Shown: positions 7,894 to 16,750 of the stretch, piece after piece
Numbering within the stretch: position 1 is the stretch's first letter
How the letters are laid out: the number at the start of each line of letters is the position of its first letter
NCBI RefSeq assembly: GCF_036555685.1
Contig: NZ_DATBKY010000047.1
Coordinates: forward strand, 10,763 to 74,762
Direction of reading: 5' to 3'
Length of the DNA: 64,000 nucleotides
Source of the DNA: Actinophytocola sp036555685
GTDB taxonomy: Bacteria; Actinomycetota; Actinomycetes; Mycobacteriales; Pseudonocardiaceae
Translations under genes and position numbers: made by a program
Notes under the pieces: model-generated
The model's database searches: none
What the model was told of the DNA's origin: nothing
Seen by the model: the letters and a program-made list of their open reading frames with translations, nothing else

Positions 7894-8672
7894 GCGACCG
7901 CCCACAGTCCGCGCTCGCGCAGCACGTCCCGCAGCACCGCCGGCCGGTCGGTCATCAGGCCGTCCACGCCGAGGTCGATCAGCTCGTGCATCTGGTCGGG
8001 CTCGTCGATGGTCCACACGTGGACCTCGATGCCCCGCTGCCGGGCCGCGGCGATCAGCCGCTTGTCGACGACCGTGAGCCGGCCGTGGCGCACCGGGACC
8101 TGCGCGATGTACTGCTCACCGCGCCGGCTCTGCACCCACGACGGCAGCCGGCCGCTCGCCCACAGCCGGGCGATCGCCTTGGTGCCCATGGACGTCAGCA
8201 GCCCGTCGCCCGCGCTCCGCCGCACCTTCGCCAGCCGCGCCTCGGAGAACGACGCCACGCACACCCGGCGGAACGCGTTGGCCTGCCGCAACGTGTCGAT
8301 CAGCGGCTGGATCGCCGACTCCGCCTTCACGTCGATGTTGAAGAACGCGTCCGGTAACTCCTCGAGAAGATCCGACAGCCGGCTCACCGGCTCGCGGCCG
8401 CCGATCTTCGCCTTGCCGACGACCGACCAGGGCAGCCGCGCCACCACGCCGCTCGCGTCGGTCGTGCGGTCCAGCACCGGGTCGTGTTGCACGACGACGA
8501 CCCCGTCGCTCGTCGCGTGCACGTCCGTCTCCAGGTAGTGGTAGCCCTCGTCGACCGCCCGGCGGAACGCCGACAGCGAGTTCTCCATTCCGGCCAGGTC
8601 GTCGTAGTGCCAGCCGCGGTGGACGAACGCACGCGGGTAGGGCCCGGAGAAGAACGCATGGCTGTCCTGCAC
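7890..8672 (-). CDS. Glycerophosphodiester phosphodiesterase
   Basis: Hydrolyses glycerophosphodiesters to glycerol-3-phosphate and an alcohol. The 260-residue protein has the GDPD TIM-barrel signatures: HRGWHYDDLAGMENSLSAF (catalytic HRG, and the ENS loop), ETDVHATSDGVVVVQHD (metal-binding E-x-D and the second catalytic His) and the C-terminal VDGLMTDRP. There is no signal peptide, so it acts in the cytoplasm, probably in phospholipid turnover. The start is GTG at 8672. It converges on the sigma partner gene and is divergent from the small zinc-finger gene across about 100 bases. Substrate preference cannot be read from sequence. Confidence 0.92.
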   Translation of the reverse strand: MQDSHAFFSGPYPRAFVHRGWHYDDLAGMENSLSAFRRAVDEGYHYLETDVHATSDGVVVVQHDPVLDRTTDASGVVARLPWSVVGKAKIGGREPVSRLSDLLEELPDAFFNIDVKAESAIQPLIDTLRQANAFRRVCVASFSEARLAKVRRSAGDGLLTSMGTKAIARLWASGRLPSWVQSRRGEQYIAQVPVRHGRLTVVDKRLIAAARQRGIEVHVWTIDEPDQMHELIDLGVDGLMTDRPAVLRDVLRERGLWAVA

Positions 8673-8774
8673 AGCACCGAGTCTGCCTCAGCGGCGTGGC
8701 GGGTGGGTGCACGAACCACGGCGAGATAGCGTCTGGCACATGGCCCAGCGTCCGATTACTCCATACGGCCCACG

Positions 8775-9125
8775 ATGATCACACCGGAACGGATCAAATC
8801 TCGGACCGATTCCAAACACTGTGGGTGGTGCGGAGTACCCCTTCCGGAGGATGGTCGCGTAGGTCGCCCGCGTCGTTACTGTTCGCAATCCTGCAGGCAG
8901 CGGGCTTACGAGCGACGGTCAGCCGTCCAACGCGGTGGCCTGCCGGAGGACGCCGTGGTGCTCTCGGCGGCCGAGCTGACCGATTTGCAGGACCGGCTGT
9001 TCCAGCTACGCTGCGCAGCCGAGGACGTGGTCACGGCAGCGGAAGACGGGGCCGCGCCCGGCGAGCTGAAGGACCTGGCGGCACAGGTGGTGCGCAGTGC
9101 TCATAGTTTGGAGCGGCTGCGCTGA
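8775..9125 (+). CDS. Small zinc-ribbon-like actinobacterial protein
   Basis: A 116-residue protein with a compact Cys cluster near the N-terminus, CGWCGVPLP followed by RRYCSQSCRQRAYERR, consistent with one zinc site of the CxxC...CxxxC type. The rest is helical and acidic. Many actinobacteria encode proteins with this N-terminal module; the function is not established. A role in nucleic-acid binding is plausible from the basic helix after the last Cys but is inference. ATG at 8775 has no strong ribosome binding site, so the message may be near-leaderless. It lies 60 bases upstream of the GGDEF-EAL gene on the same strand and could be co-transcribed with it. Confidence 0.7.
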   Translation: MITPERIKSRTDSKHCGWCGVPLPEDGRVGRPRRYCSQSCRQRAYERRSAVQRGGLPEDAVVLSAAELTDLQDRLFQLRCAAEDVVTAAEDGAAPGELKDLAAQVVRSAHSLERLR

Positions 9126-9185
9126 GGGGTAAACGTCGTCTACTCTTTCGCGCACAGTTGCCGACTCAACAAATGAGGCGCCGGA

Positions 9186-10892
9186 ATGAGCACCGAAAGC
9201 ACCGTGGGTGCCGACGTGCTGGCCGCTGTGCTCGACGCGGCGGACACCGCGTTCGCCGTCACCGATCCACGTGGTCGGGTCCGCTGGGTGAACAAGCGCA
9301 TGGCCGACCTGCTGGACCTCACCGTCGAGCAGCTCGCCAGCCGCTCCCTGCCGGCGCTCCTCGCCGGCATCCCGACCGAGCCCGGCCCCGACGGCGTCGT
9401 CATCTCGCTCGCCGCGGGGGAGGACGGGCACCGCTGGCTCGAGGCCCGCTGCACCGAGCTCCCCGGTGACCGCCTGCTGTACCGCGTCACCGACGTCAGC
9501 CGCTGGCGCGAGCTCAGCGTCGACCCCAAGCAGCGCGGCACCTGGCAGACCGAGCTCGTCCGCCTCGCCGACGAGGACCCGCTCACCGGTCTGCTCAACC
9601 GCCGCGCGCTGACCCGCGAGCTCGAACGCCGCCTCGCCCTCGGCGGCAACGGCGCCCTGCTCGTCCTGGACCTCGACAACTTCAAGGACATCAACGACCT
9701 GCGCGGCCACCCGGCGGGGGACCGGGTCATGTGCATGCTCGCCGACGTGCTGCGCGACCGCCTCGACAACGGACATGCGCTGGGCCGGCTCGGCGGCGAC
9801 GAGTTCGCCGTCGTGCTCGCCGACAGCGACGAGCAGGAGGCGGTCGACCTCGCCGAAAGGCTGCGCAACGCGGTCGCCGCCGTCCCGCTCAGCGGCAACA
9901 ACGGCGCCACCAGCCGCACCACGGTCAGCGCCGGCGTCGCCCAGTTCCGCTCCGGCGACAGCTGGCAGGCCGTCCTCGCCAACGCCGACCTCGCGCTGCA
10001 CGCCTCGAAGTCCGCCGGCCGCAACCGGGTCACCGTCTACGAGCACGGCCACTACACCGACACCGCGCTGCGCGTGACCGTGCTCGACCGCGTCCGCGAC
10101 GCCCTCGCCAACGGCGGGCTGGCCCTGCACGCGATGCCGATGGTCAAGCTCGGCAGCAACCGCGTCGTCGGCCACGAACTGTTGCTGCGCCTGGAAGACG
10201 GCCGCGAGCCCTACCTCGGGCCGGGAGAGTTCCTGCCCGCGGTCGAGCGGGGTGACCTCGTCTTCGACATCGACCGCTGGGTCGTCGGCACCGCCATCGA
10301 CGCGCTCGTCTCGCACCCGTACCCGGGCCTGCGGTTCAACGTCAACGTGTCCGGCCGGACACTCGAGGACGAGCAGTTCGGCGACTTCGTCCTCGGCCGC
10401 ATCGCCGCCGCCGGCGTGGCGCCCGGGCGGCTGGGCTTCGAGATCACCGAGACCGCGGCCGTGACGAACCTGGCCGCCGCACGCTCGCTGGCGCAGCGGC
10501 TGCGGGCCAGCGGCTGCCGGATCTCGCTGGACGACTTCGGCGCCGGCTTCGGCTCGTTCGTCCACTTGAAACAGCTGCCGATCACCGGCGTCAAGATCGA
10601 CGGGGAGTTCGTCCGCGGCATCGACTACGGCAGCCGCGACACCGTGCTCGTGCAGGGCATCGTCGACATCGCCCGCGGGCTCGGCATCTCCGTGGTCGCC
10701 GAGTGGGTCGAGCGCTCGACGCAGGTCGACGCGCTGGCGCGGCTCGGCGTACGCGTCGCGCAGGGTTTCCACCTCGGCAAGCCCGAGCCGCTGACCGAGC
10801 TGCTGTCCCGGCCGCACGCGTCCTGGGTACGGCGGCCGCGGATGATCCCGTCGCCCGTCACCGAGGAGCGGCTCTCCGAGAACCGCGGCTGA
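9186..10892 (+). CDS. PAS-GGDEF-EAL protein (cyclic di-GMP turnover)
   Basis: A 568-residue soluble protein with domains in order: PAS-like sensor at about 10-105 (AFAVTDPRGRVRWVNKRMADLL), GGDEF at about 125-290 with intact GGDEF at 203-207 and DLDNFKDIND metal region, then EAL at about 300-555. The EAL signature reads ELL (331-333), and the other phosphodiesterase landmarks are present: FEITET, LDDFGAGFGS, KIDGEFV and AEWVE. Both synthesis and hydrolysis of c-di-GMP are therefore possible. The product-inhibition I-site is absent: the four residues that should read RxxD are DNGH. No membrane segment is seen. ATG at 9186. Confidence 0.92.
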   Translation: MSTESTVGADVLAAVLDAADTAFAVTDPRGRVRWVNKRMADLLDLTVEQLASRSLPALLAGIPTEPGPDGVVISLAAGEDGHRWLEARCTELPGDRLLYRVTDVSRWRELSVDPKQRGTWQTELVRLADEDPLTGLLNRRALTRELERRLALGGNGALLVLDLDNFKDINDLRGHPAGDRVMCMLADVLRDRLDNGHALGRLGGDEFAVVLADSDEQEAVDLAERLRNAVAAVPLSGNNGATSRTTVSAGVAQFRSGDSWQAVLANADLALHASKSAGRNRVTVYEHGHYTDTALRVTVLDRVRDALANGGLALHAMPMVKLGSNRVVGHELLLRLEDGREPYLGPGEFLPAVERGDLVFDIDRWVVGTAIDALVSHPYPGLRFNVNVSGRTLEDEQFGDFVLGRIAAAGVAPGRLGFEITETAAVTNLAAARSLAQRLRASGCRISLDDFGAGFGSFVHLKQLPITGVKIDGEFVRGIDYGSRDTVLVQGIVDIARGLGISVVAEWVERSTQVDALARLGVRVAQGFHLGKPEPLTELLSRPHASWVRRPRMIPSPVTEERLSENRG

Positions 10893-10999
10893 GCGCACGC
10901 GTCCTCGTGCCGCTCGCCAGTCAGGCTCCACCGCTTGTCGAGTAGCCGGGGCGACGATGGGGAGCACGACGATGCTCAGTGGTTTTGGCGGTGCGCTAT

Positions 11000-11197
11000 A
11001 TGTCCCAGTCGATTGCGAAGTCCGACAGCAGCGCGGAGATCAGTGGCCTGCAGATCTGCATCCAGAACACCGACGTGCAGATCGACGCGGCCCTCGACGC
11101 GAACGACCGGCGCGCATTCCGCGTCTGGTGCCTTCGCCGCGCGTCGCTGATCGCCCGCGTGGAACGGGTCCTGGTCGAGGCGGCGAGGGCCGCCTGA
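11000..11197 (+). CDS. Small hypothetical helical protein
   Basis: A 65-residue protein I do not recognise (MSQSIAKSDSSAEISG at the start). It is mostly helical with a charged C-terminal amphipathic stretch (RRASLIARVERVLVEAARAA) and no signal or membrane segment. ATG at 11000 is preferred; an in-frame GTG at 10979 would add seven hydrophobic residues. The gene ends 3 bases before a strong palindromic hairpin, which supports it being a real transcription unit. Codon usage (third-position G/C) is typical of its neighbours. It may be a small regulatory or structural protein; nothing more can be said. Confidence 0.5.
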   Translation: MSQSIAKSDSSAEISGLQICIQNTDVQIDAALDANDRRAFRVWCLRRASLIARVERVLVEAARAA

Positions 11198-11199
11198 CG

Positions 11200-11229
11200 G
11201 CCCTATTTCGTCAAGTGACGAAATAGGGC
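11200..11229. terminator. Perfect palindromic hairpin
   Basis: Arms gccctatttcgtca (11200-11213) and tgacgaaatagggc (11216-11229) are perfect over 14 bases with only 2 bases between them. It is unusually AT-rich for this DNA. It follows the small gene by 3 bases and faces the convergent VOC gene, so a bidirectional terminator is the simplest reading. The rest of the gap to 11426 shows no gene. Confidence 0.7.
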
Positions 11230-11426
11230 GCTGGTGGCCGGATCCCGGTGGGGGGTCTTCAGGCGGCGGGTTCGCCGTGCCGGGCAGGAAAAGTCGTGCC
11301 GTGGCGGCGTTGCAGGGGCGCCGTCACGGACTCCGTTGGCCACGTTGGCCACGCCGTCCACAGAGGACTCGGCCGCGCTCGGAGATCATCTGCCACCGGT
11401 AAGTTCGATAATCTACATTATGTCAA

Positions 11427-11831
11427 CTAACGGGAGGCGGCCGTCTCCCGCAGCACGTCCAGATAGTGCTGGTTGTACATGAAGCCCAGTACGTTGCCGA
11501 ACGGGTCGGTCACCGACGCCGTCACGAACCCGCCGCCCCGCTTCGTCACCGGCTGGTGTTCCATGGCGCCCATGGCGAGCAGCCGGTCCAGTGTCGCCTG
11601 CACGTCGTCCACGGCCCAGTACATGATCTGCCCGGCCGGCTCGCCCGTCGGGTGTGGTTGGTAAGCCCGGTTGACGATGCCCAGTTCGTCCGCCGAGTCG
11701 CCTACGCGGAACTCGACATACCCCCCGGACACCTCGAAGTACGCGTCCACGCCCAGGAACTCCGCGTACCAGTCGCGCGCCGCGGCCAGGTCGTCGGCGT
11801 AGTAGTTGATCGTCGCGAAGCCTCGCAGCAT
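11427..11831 (-). CDS. VOC-family (glyoxalase/bleomycin-resistance-type) protein
   Basis: A 134-residue single-domain vicinal-oxygen-chelate protein with the two beta-alpha-beta units expected (FATINYYADDLAAARDWYAEFLG at the start, DPFGNVLGFMYN near the end). Members bind metals or drugs and include glyoxalases, dioxygenases and antibiotic-binding proteins; the exact role cannot be assigned. ATG at 11831. It is divergent from a WYL regulator across 100 bases that hold a possible operator (11872-11909), so it is likely the regulator's target. Confidence 0.8.
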   Translation of the reverse strand: MLRGFATINYYADDLAAARDWYAEFLGVDAYFEVSGGYVEFRVGDSADELGIVNRAYQPHPTGEPAGQIMYWAVDDVQATLDRLLAMGAMEHQPVTKRGGGFVTASVTDPFGNVLGFMYNQHYLDVLRETAASR

Positions 11832-11871
11832 CGGTCCGTTCCCTTCTCTCAGCGTCCTTCAGAGCCATTGA

Positions 11872-11909
11872 GAGCAATCATCCGGACAAAACTGCTCACG
11901 TACCGAGCA
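11872..11909. promoter_or_regulatory. Candidate operator with three alternating half-sites
   Basis: In the 100-base gap between the VOC gene and the WYL regulator, the 5-mer gagca (11872-11876), its complement tgctc (11893-11897) and gagca again (11905-11909) occur in alternating orientation. The last two form tgctc-N7-gagca. The arms are short, so chance is possible; position between divergent regulator and target is the main support. Confidence 0.35.
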
Positions 11910-11931
11910 CTTTCTCTGCGAGGATCGTTGC

Positions 11932-12924
11932 GTGCGCGCCGACCGCCTCGTGGCCACCCTGTTGCTGATGCAGTCGCGTGGCCGGGTCACCGCCGCGGAG
12001 GTCGCCGGCGAGCTCGAGGTCTCCGTGGCCACGGCCCGCCGCGATCTCGAGGCTCTCTCGGCCGCCGGCATCCCCGTGTACCCGCAGGCCGGGCGTGGCG
12101 GCGGCTGGTCGCTCATCGGTGGCGCGCGTACCGACCTCAGTGGACTGACCGCGGCCGAGGCACAGGCGCTGTTCCTGCTCGTCGGCCCGGCGGCAGCGGT
12201 CGCGCCGGAGGTCAAGGCCGCGCTACGCAAGCTCGTGCGGGCGCTCCCGCAGACGTTCCGGGCCGACGCCGAGGCGGCCGCCGGGGCGGTCGTGATCGAC
12301 CCGGCGCGGTGGGGCGGCCAGGACCGCGACCGTCCCGTCACCGTGGAGGTGCTGCAGCGCGCGGTCGTGCGCCGCCGGCAGGTCCGGTTCGCCTACCAGG
12401 GGCGGGGGCAGGCCCGGACGTCGCGCGTCGTGGATCCGTGGGGCCTGGTCGACAAGGGCGGCGTCTGGTACCTCGTGGCCGGCACCGACCGCGGCCGCCG
12501 CACGTTCCGCGTCGACCGCGTCTCCGACGCCGAGATGCTCGACGAGCCGGCCGAGCGGCCGGACGACTTCGAGCTCGCCGAGGCGTGGCAGGAGGTGGTC
12601 GGTGAGGTCGAGCGGCGCCGCTCCCCCGTGTCGGCGATGATCTTGATCGAGCCGCGGTTCGTGCCAGTCCTGCAACGACAGTTCGGCCGGCACTGCGAGG
12701 TTCTCGGCGAGGAACCCGACGGGCGCGCCCGCGTCCGGCTCGCCGCGCACATGCCGCTCTCGATTGCCGAACGGATCGCGGGGTGGGGCCACACGGTCGA
12801 GGTCGTCGAGTCCGACCCCGTCCGTGACGAGCTCGCCCGTATCGGTGCCGAGCTCACGGCACGGTACGGCGAAAAGGCGACAAGTAGACACGACGACATG
12901 TCGCCGAATGGACAAAGGGACTGA
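11932..12924 (+). CDS. WYL-domain transcriptional regulator
   Basis: A 330-residue regulator with an N-terminal DeoR-type helix-turn-helix (residues 4-60: RVTAAEVAGELEVSVATARRDLEAL), a middle WYL domain (RQVRFAYQGRG, then GVWYLVAGTDRGRRTFRVDRV) and a C-terminal WCX-like extension. WYL domains bind ligands or single-stranded DNA. The start at 11932 is GTG. It faces the VOC gene and probably controls it and itself. It differs from the two WYL regulators at 23-24 kb and 35-36 kb, which are close relatives of each other. Confidence 0.88.
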   Translation: MRADRLVATLLLMQSRGRVTAAEVAGELEVSVATARRDLEALSAAGIPVYPQAGRGGGWSLIGGARTDLSGLTAAEAQALFLLVGPAAAVAPEVKAALRKLVRALPQTFRADAEAAAGAVVIDPARWGGQDRDRPVTVEVLQRAVVRRRQVRFAYQGRGQARTSRVVDPWGLVDKGGVWYLVAGTDRGRRTFRVDRVSDAEMLDEPAERPDDFELAEAWQEVVGEVERRRSPVSAMILIEPRFVPVLQRQFGRHCEVLGEEPDGRARVRLAAHMPLSIAERIAGWGHTVEVVESDPVRDELARIGAELTARYGEKATSRHDDMSPNGQRD

Positions 12925-12994
12925 CCGGCCCGCGCTCGGTCGCTTTGATCAACTGACCATAGAACACCTTGCGGGATCGCGCATCCCCCACGCG

Positions 12995-14746
12995 TCACGC
13001 GCCGTGCCAGGACCGCCACAGCCTGGCGTACTCTCCCCCGGCCTCGACGAGCTGGTGGTGGTTGCCGAGCTCGGTGATCCGGCCGTCGGCCATCACCGCG
13101 ACGCGGTCGGCGTAGTGCGCGGTGTGCAGCCGGTGGGCGATCGCGATCACCGTGCGGCCGGCGAGGACCGCGCCCATCGCACGCTCGGCCTGGCGAGCGG
13201 TGGCCGGGTCGAGCAGTGCGGTGGCCTCGTCGAGGATCACCGTGTGCGGGTCGACGAGGACGACCCGGGCGAGCGCGAGCTGCTGGGCCTGGGCGGCGTC
13301 GAGGGCGAGGCCGCCCGCGCCGAGCTCGGTGCCCAGGCCGGCGGGCAGCGTGTGCACCCACTCGGCGTCGACGGCGGCGAGCGCGCCGAGCAGGTCGGCG
13401 TCGGTCGCGGCCGGTGCGGCGATGGCGAGGTTGTCCCGGACGGTGCCGATGAACACGTGGTGCTCCTGGGTGACCAGGACGATCCGGCGGCGCAGCTCCT
13501 CCGGGGCGAGGTCGGCGACCGGCACGCCGCCGACGGACACCGTGCCGGCACGCGGCCGGTCGACGCCGGCGAGCAGCCGGCCGAGGGTGGACTTGCCGGC
13601 GCCGGACGGGCCGACGATCGCGAGCCGCTCCCCCGGCCGCACGGAGAGGTCGACGCCGTGGAGCACGTCGCGGTAGCTCGCGTGGTAGGCGTAGTGGACG
13701 CCCGTGACCTCGAGCCGGTCGTCGCGCGGGTGCCCGCCCGGCGGGACTTCCGTACCGGCCTCGGCCACGCCCTTGAGGCGGGCCAGTGAGGCGCTGCTCC
13801 GCTGCAGGTTCTCAACCCACATCAGCACCCGGTTGACCGGGTCGACGAGCTGCATCGAGTACAGCGCGGCCGACACGACCGCGCCGAGCGTCGCCTGGCC
13901 GTTCGTGTACAGCAGCCCGCCGGCGACGAGGACGACGCACGTCGACAGCATGTAGGAGAAGTCGACCTGCGGGAACAGCACGCAGCGCAGGAAGAGCGTG
14001 TACACGCGGGTGCGGTGCGCCTCGGCGACGCTGCGGTCGCCGGCCCGCACGCGGCGGCGCTGCAGGCCGAACGCCTCGACCGTGCGGGCGCCGTCGGCGG
14101 TGGCGGCGAGGGTCTCGGACATCTCCGAGTTCGCCGACCCCTCGGCGAGGTAGCCATCGCGGGCGCGGCGGACGTACCAGCGGCCGGTGAACCAGAGCGC
14201 GCCGACGCCGGTGGCCGCGCACAGCCCGAGCACGGGGTCGAGGAGGAAGACCGCGCCGAGGATGAACAGCGTCTGCAACGCGCCGACGAACACCTCGGGT
14301 GCCGCGTCGCGCAGCGCGCCGCCGACGACGGCGATGTCACCGGTGGTGCGGGCCATCAGGTCACCGGTGCCGGCGCGCTCCACCACCGAGGTGGGCAGCG
14401 CGAGCGTGCGATCGACGAACTCCTCGCGCAGCCGGGCCAGCGAGCGCTCGGCGAAGCGGTGTGCGAGGTAGTGCGCGAAGCGGGTGAGCACCACGTGCGC
14501 GATCGCGGCGCCGACGATCGCGAACGCCAGCATGTCCACAGTGGACGTGTCGGCTCCGTCGGCCTCGACGTGGTTGACGATGCGGCCGATCAGCCACGGC
14601 GCGGCGAGGCCGGTGGCGGCCGCGAGCGAGGTGGTGAGCAGGACGAGGACGGTGCCGCGCGGGTCGGTGGTGATCAGCTCCCGGTTGGCGCGGCGGACGG
14701 CGGCACGGCTCGCGACCGGCAGCTGCCAGGTGTGCTTCTGGGTCAC
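12995..14746 (-). CDS. ABC exporter half-transporter, catalytic-site subunit (degenerate signature)
   Basis: A 583-residue half-transporter: an N-terminal six-helix membrane domain (about 30-320), then a nucleotide-binding domain. Walker A GPSGAGKST (379-387), Walker B VILDEA (Asp506, Glu507) and the H-loop His (IAHRL, 538) are intact. The signature LSGGQ is replaced by LDAAQ (482-486). The subunit encoded just upstream has the opposite defects, so the pair should form a heterodimer with one working ATP site. GTG start at 14746, 52 bases after the partner's stop. The transported substrate is unknown; heterodimeric exporters of this type move drugs, lipids or peptides. Confidence 0.9.
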   Translation of the reverse strand: MTQKHTWQLPVASRAAVRRANRELITTDPRGTVLVLLTTSLAAATGLAAPWLIGRIVNHVEADGADTSTVDMLAFAIVGAAIAHVVLTRFAHYLAHRFAERSLARLREEFVDRTLALPTSVVERAGTGDLMARTTGDIAVVGGALRDAAPEVFVGALQTLFILGAVFLLDPVLGLCAATGVGALWFTGRWYVRRARDGYLAEGSANSEMSETLAATADGARTVEAFGLQRRRVRAGDRSVAEAHRTRVYTLFLRCVLFPQVDFSYMLSTCVVLVAGGLLYTNGQATLGAVVSAALYSMQLVDPVNRVLMWVENLQRSSASLARLKGVAEAGTEVPPGGHPRDDRLEVTGVHYAYHASYRDVLHGVDLSVRPGERLAIVGPSGAGKSTLGRLLAGVDRPRAGTVSVGGVPVADLAPEELRRRIVLVTQEHHVFIGTVRDNLAIAAPAATDADLLGALAAVDAEWVHTLPAGLGTELGAGGLALDAAQAQQLALARVVLVDPHTVILDEATALLDPATARQAERAMGAVLAGRTVIAIAHRLHTAHYADRVAVMADGRITELGNHHQLVEAGGEYARLWRSWHGA

Positions 14747-14798
14747 CGTCTCACCCCGCGGCGACGCACGGAGCCGGCATTTCGGGGCGGCGGAACTG

Positions 14799-16526
14799 TC
14801 ATACCAGCTCCTCCTCGCTGCCGCGGTACGCGAGGGCGCGGTAGCCGGGCTCGGTGGCGAGCAGGTCGCCGTGCGTGCCGGTGGCGGCGACCCGGCCGTC
14901 GACGAGGAAGACGACGCGGTCGGCGAGGTCGAGCAGCAGCGGCGAGGTGGCGATGAGCACGGTGGTGCGGTCGCGGCGGGTCTCGCGCAGCCGGGTGGCG
15001 ATGACGGACTCGGTGTGCGCGTCGACCGCGGAGGTCGGCTCCACGAGGATCAGCACCTCGGGGTCGGCGAGCAGGGCGCGGGTGAGCCGCAGCCGCTGGC
15101 GCTGGCCGCCGGACAGGTCACGGCCCTGCGCCTCGATGTAGGACGCGAGGCCGTCGGGCAGGCCGGTCACGACGTCCTCGGCGACCGCGGTGTGGACGGC
15201 GGCGTGGATCTCGTGGTCGTCGTGGTCGGTCTCGGTGGCGACCGCGTGCCGCAGCGGGCCGGCGAACAGGTAGGCGTCGTTGTCGGCGACGAGGATGCGG
15301 CGGCGGACCTCGTCGACGGGCATGGTCGCGAGCGGCCGGCCGGCCCAGGTGGCGTCGGAGTCGACGTAGCGGCCGAGCCGGTCGGCGACGGCGAGCGCGT
15401 CGGCGGGCGACGCGGCGGCGACCGCGAGCAGCTCCCCCGGGCGGACGGTGAGCCCGGAGGCCGGGTCGTGGAGCTCGGCGGCCCGGGTCGGGCAGGGCGT
15501 GGCGGCGTGGTCGGCGACGGTGGGCCGCAGGGTCAGGACGCGGACGACGCGGCGGGCGGCGACGAGCCCGCGGTTGATGTCCTGGGCGCCTTCGATGAGG
15601 AAGTACACCGGCGTGGCGAGCATGGCGACGTAGCCGTAGACGGCGACCATCTCGCCGATGGTGATCTCTCCGGCGGCGGTCATCCGTGCCGCGAGCCAGG
15701 TGACGGCGGCGAGGAACAGGCTGGGCATGCCAACCGTGACGGCCTCGATCCAGCTGGACACCGCGCCGACCCGGTAGCCCTCGTCGCGCAGCGCGCCGGA
15801 CTCGCGGCGGTAGCGCTCGGCGAATCGGTCCTTGCCGCCGATGCCGCACAGCACGCGCAGGCCCGCGACGATGTCGCCGGCGCGGGCGGCGAGCGCGCCC
15901 TGCTGCTCGCGGTAGGCGGTCTCGGTCTCCCGCATGCGGTTGAGCAGCGGGCCGAGTGAGAGCAGCAGGGCCGGGACGCCGAGCAGCACGACGAGGGCGA
16001 GCAGCGGCGAGATGCCGACGAGCAGCACGGCCACCGCGGCGTAGGCGACGACCGCGCCGACGCCGGGGCCGGTGGTGGTCATCGTGCGCATGATGCGGTC
16101 GAGGTCGGCGGCGCCGATGGAGACGACCTCGCCGGTGCTGACCCGGCGCGGCAGCTCGGCGCCGACGCGGACGGCGTGGCGGATCACGACCTCGACGGTG
16201 CGGAAGCCGGCGTCGAGCCGCACGAACGTCATCGTGCGGTGGCGCATGATCCCGATGACGGAGTTGACCATGCCGGTGAGCGCGATGAGGCCGGTCCACA
16301 GCCCGAGCCGGCCCATGTCGCGGGCCCGCAGCCCGTCGTCGACGGCGTGGGCGATGAGGTAGGGCGGCACGACGAGCACGAGCATCCACGTACTGCCGAA
16401 CAGGACGCCGAGGCACACCCGGCCCGGTTGCTTTCTCACCAACCACAGCAGGTACCGCAGCGCGCTCTGAGTGTCCGGAACGCCGGGATCGGCGTGGGGA
16501 GCCTTGAGGCGCATGCTCTCCACCAT
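14799..16526 (-). CDS. ABC exporter half-transporter, degenerate-site subunit (intact signature)
   Basis: A 575-residue half-transporter, first gene of the pair. The membrane domain occupies about 20-320. In the nucleotide-binding domain the Walker A loop is lost (ELLAVAAASPADALAVADR), the Walker B Asp is Val (LILVEPTSA, V495, with Glu496 kept) and the H-loop His is missing (IATSPLL). The signature LSGGQRQRL (471 onwards) is perfect. It thus donates only its signature to the partner's ATP site. ATG at 16526 was taken; ATG at 16514 is possible. The two proteins are clearly homologous but have diverged in complementary ways. The 224 bases upstream hold no recognisable gene. Confidence 0.9.
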   Translation of the reverse strand: MVESMRLKAPHADPGVPDTQSALRYLLWLVRKQPGRVCLGVLFGSTWMLVLVVPPYLIAHAVDDGLRARDMGRLGLWTGLIALTGMVNSVIGIMRHRTMTFVRLDAGFRTVEVVIRHAVRVGAELPRRVSTGEVVSIGAADLDRIMRTMTTTGPGVGAVVAYAAVAVLLVGISPLLALVVLLGVPALLLSLGPLLNRMRETETAYREQQGALAARAGDIVAGLRVLCGIGGKDRFAERYRRESGALRDEGYRVGAVSSWIEAVTVGMPSLFLAAVTWLAARMTAAGEITIGEMVAVYGYVAMLATPVYFLIEGAQDINRGLVAARRVVRVLTLRPTVADHAATPCPTRAAELHDPASGLTVRPGELLAVAAASPADALAVADRLGRYVDSDATWAGRPLATMPVDEVRRRILVADNDAYLFAGPLRHAVATETDHDDHEIHAAVHTAVAEDVVTGLPDGLASYIEAQGRDLSGGQRQRLRLTRALLADPEVLILVEPTSAVDAHTESVIATRLRETRRDRTTVLIATSPLLLDLADRVVFLVDGRVAATGTHGDLLATEPGYRALAYRGSEEELV

Positions 16527-16750
16527 ATGGATCAGCGCCGGGACCGGTAATTCATTAACGGATCCGGCCGTTCGCGCGTAGCGACATCGAGCCGCGGTGC
16601 CGGTGGGCCACCGGACAGATAATCCGGATGGACGGGGGTACCTTGCTTGGGCGCGGACGGTGGCACGGACGCCGGACGTCCGGTTGGTTTCGCTGGGAAC
16701 GACAACGAGCGCGCGGCCGCGACCGTGGCTCGCGTGAGAGTCTGGTGTGG

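Noticed and set aside
12925..12994. Short gggat/atccc repeat between the WYL gene and the ABC exporter as terminator
   Set aside because: Arms are only five bases and no T-run follows; too weak to list as a feature.
16628..16750. Upstream extension of the sucrase/ferredoxin-like gene
   Set aside because: The added 41 residues are Arg/Gly/Trp-rich without family-like pattern; the conserved part begins at ATG 16751.
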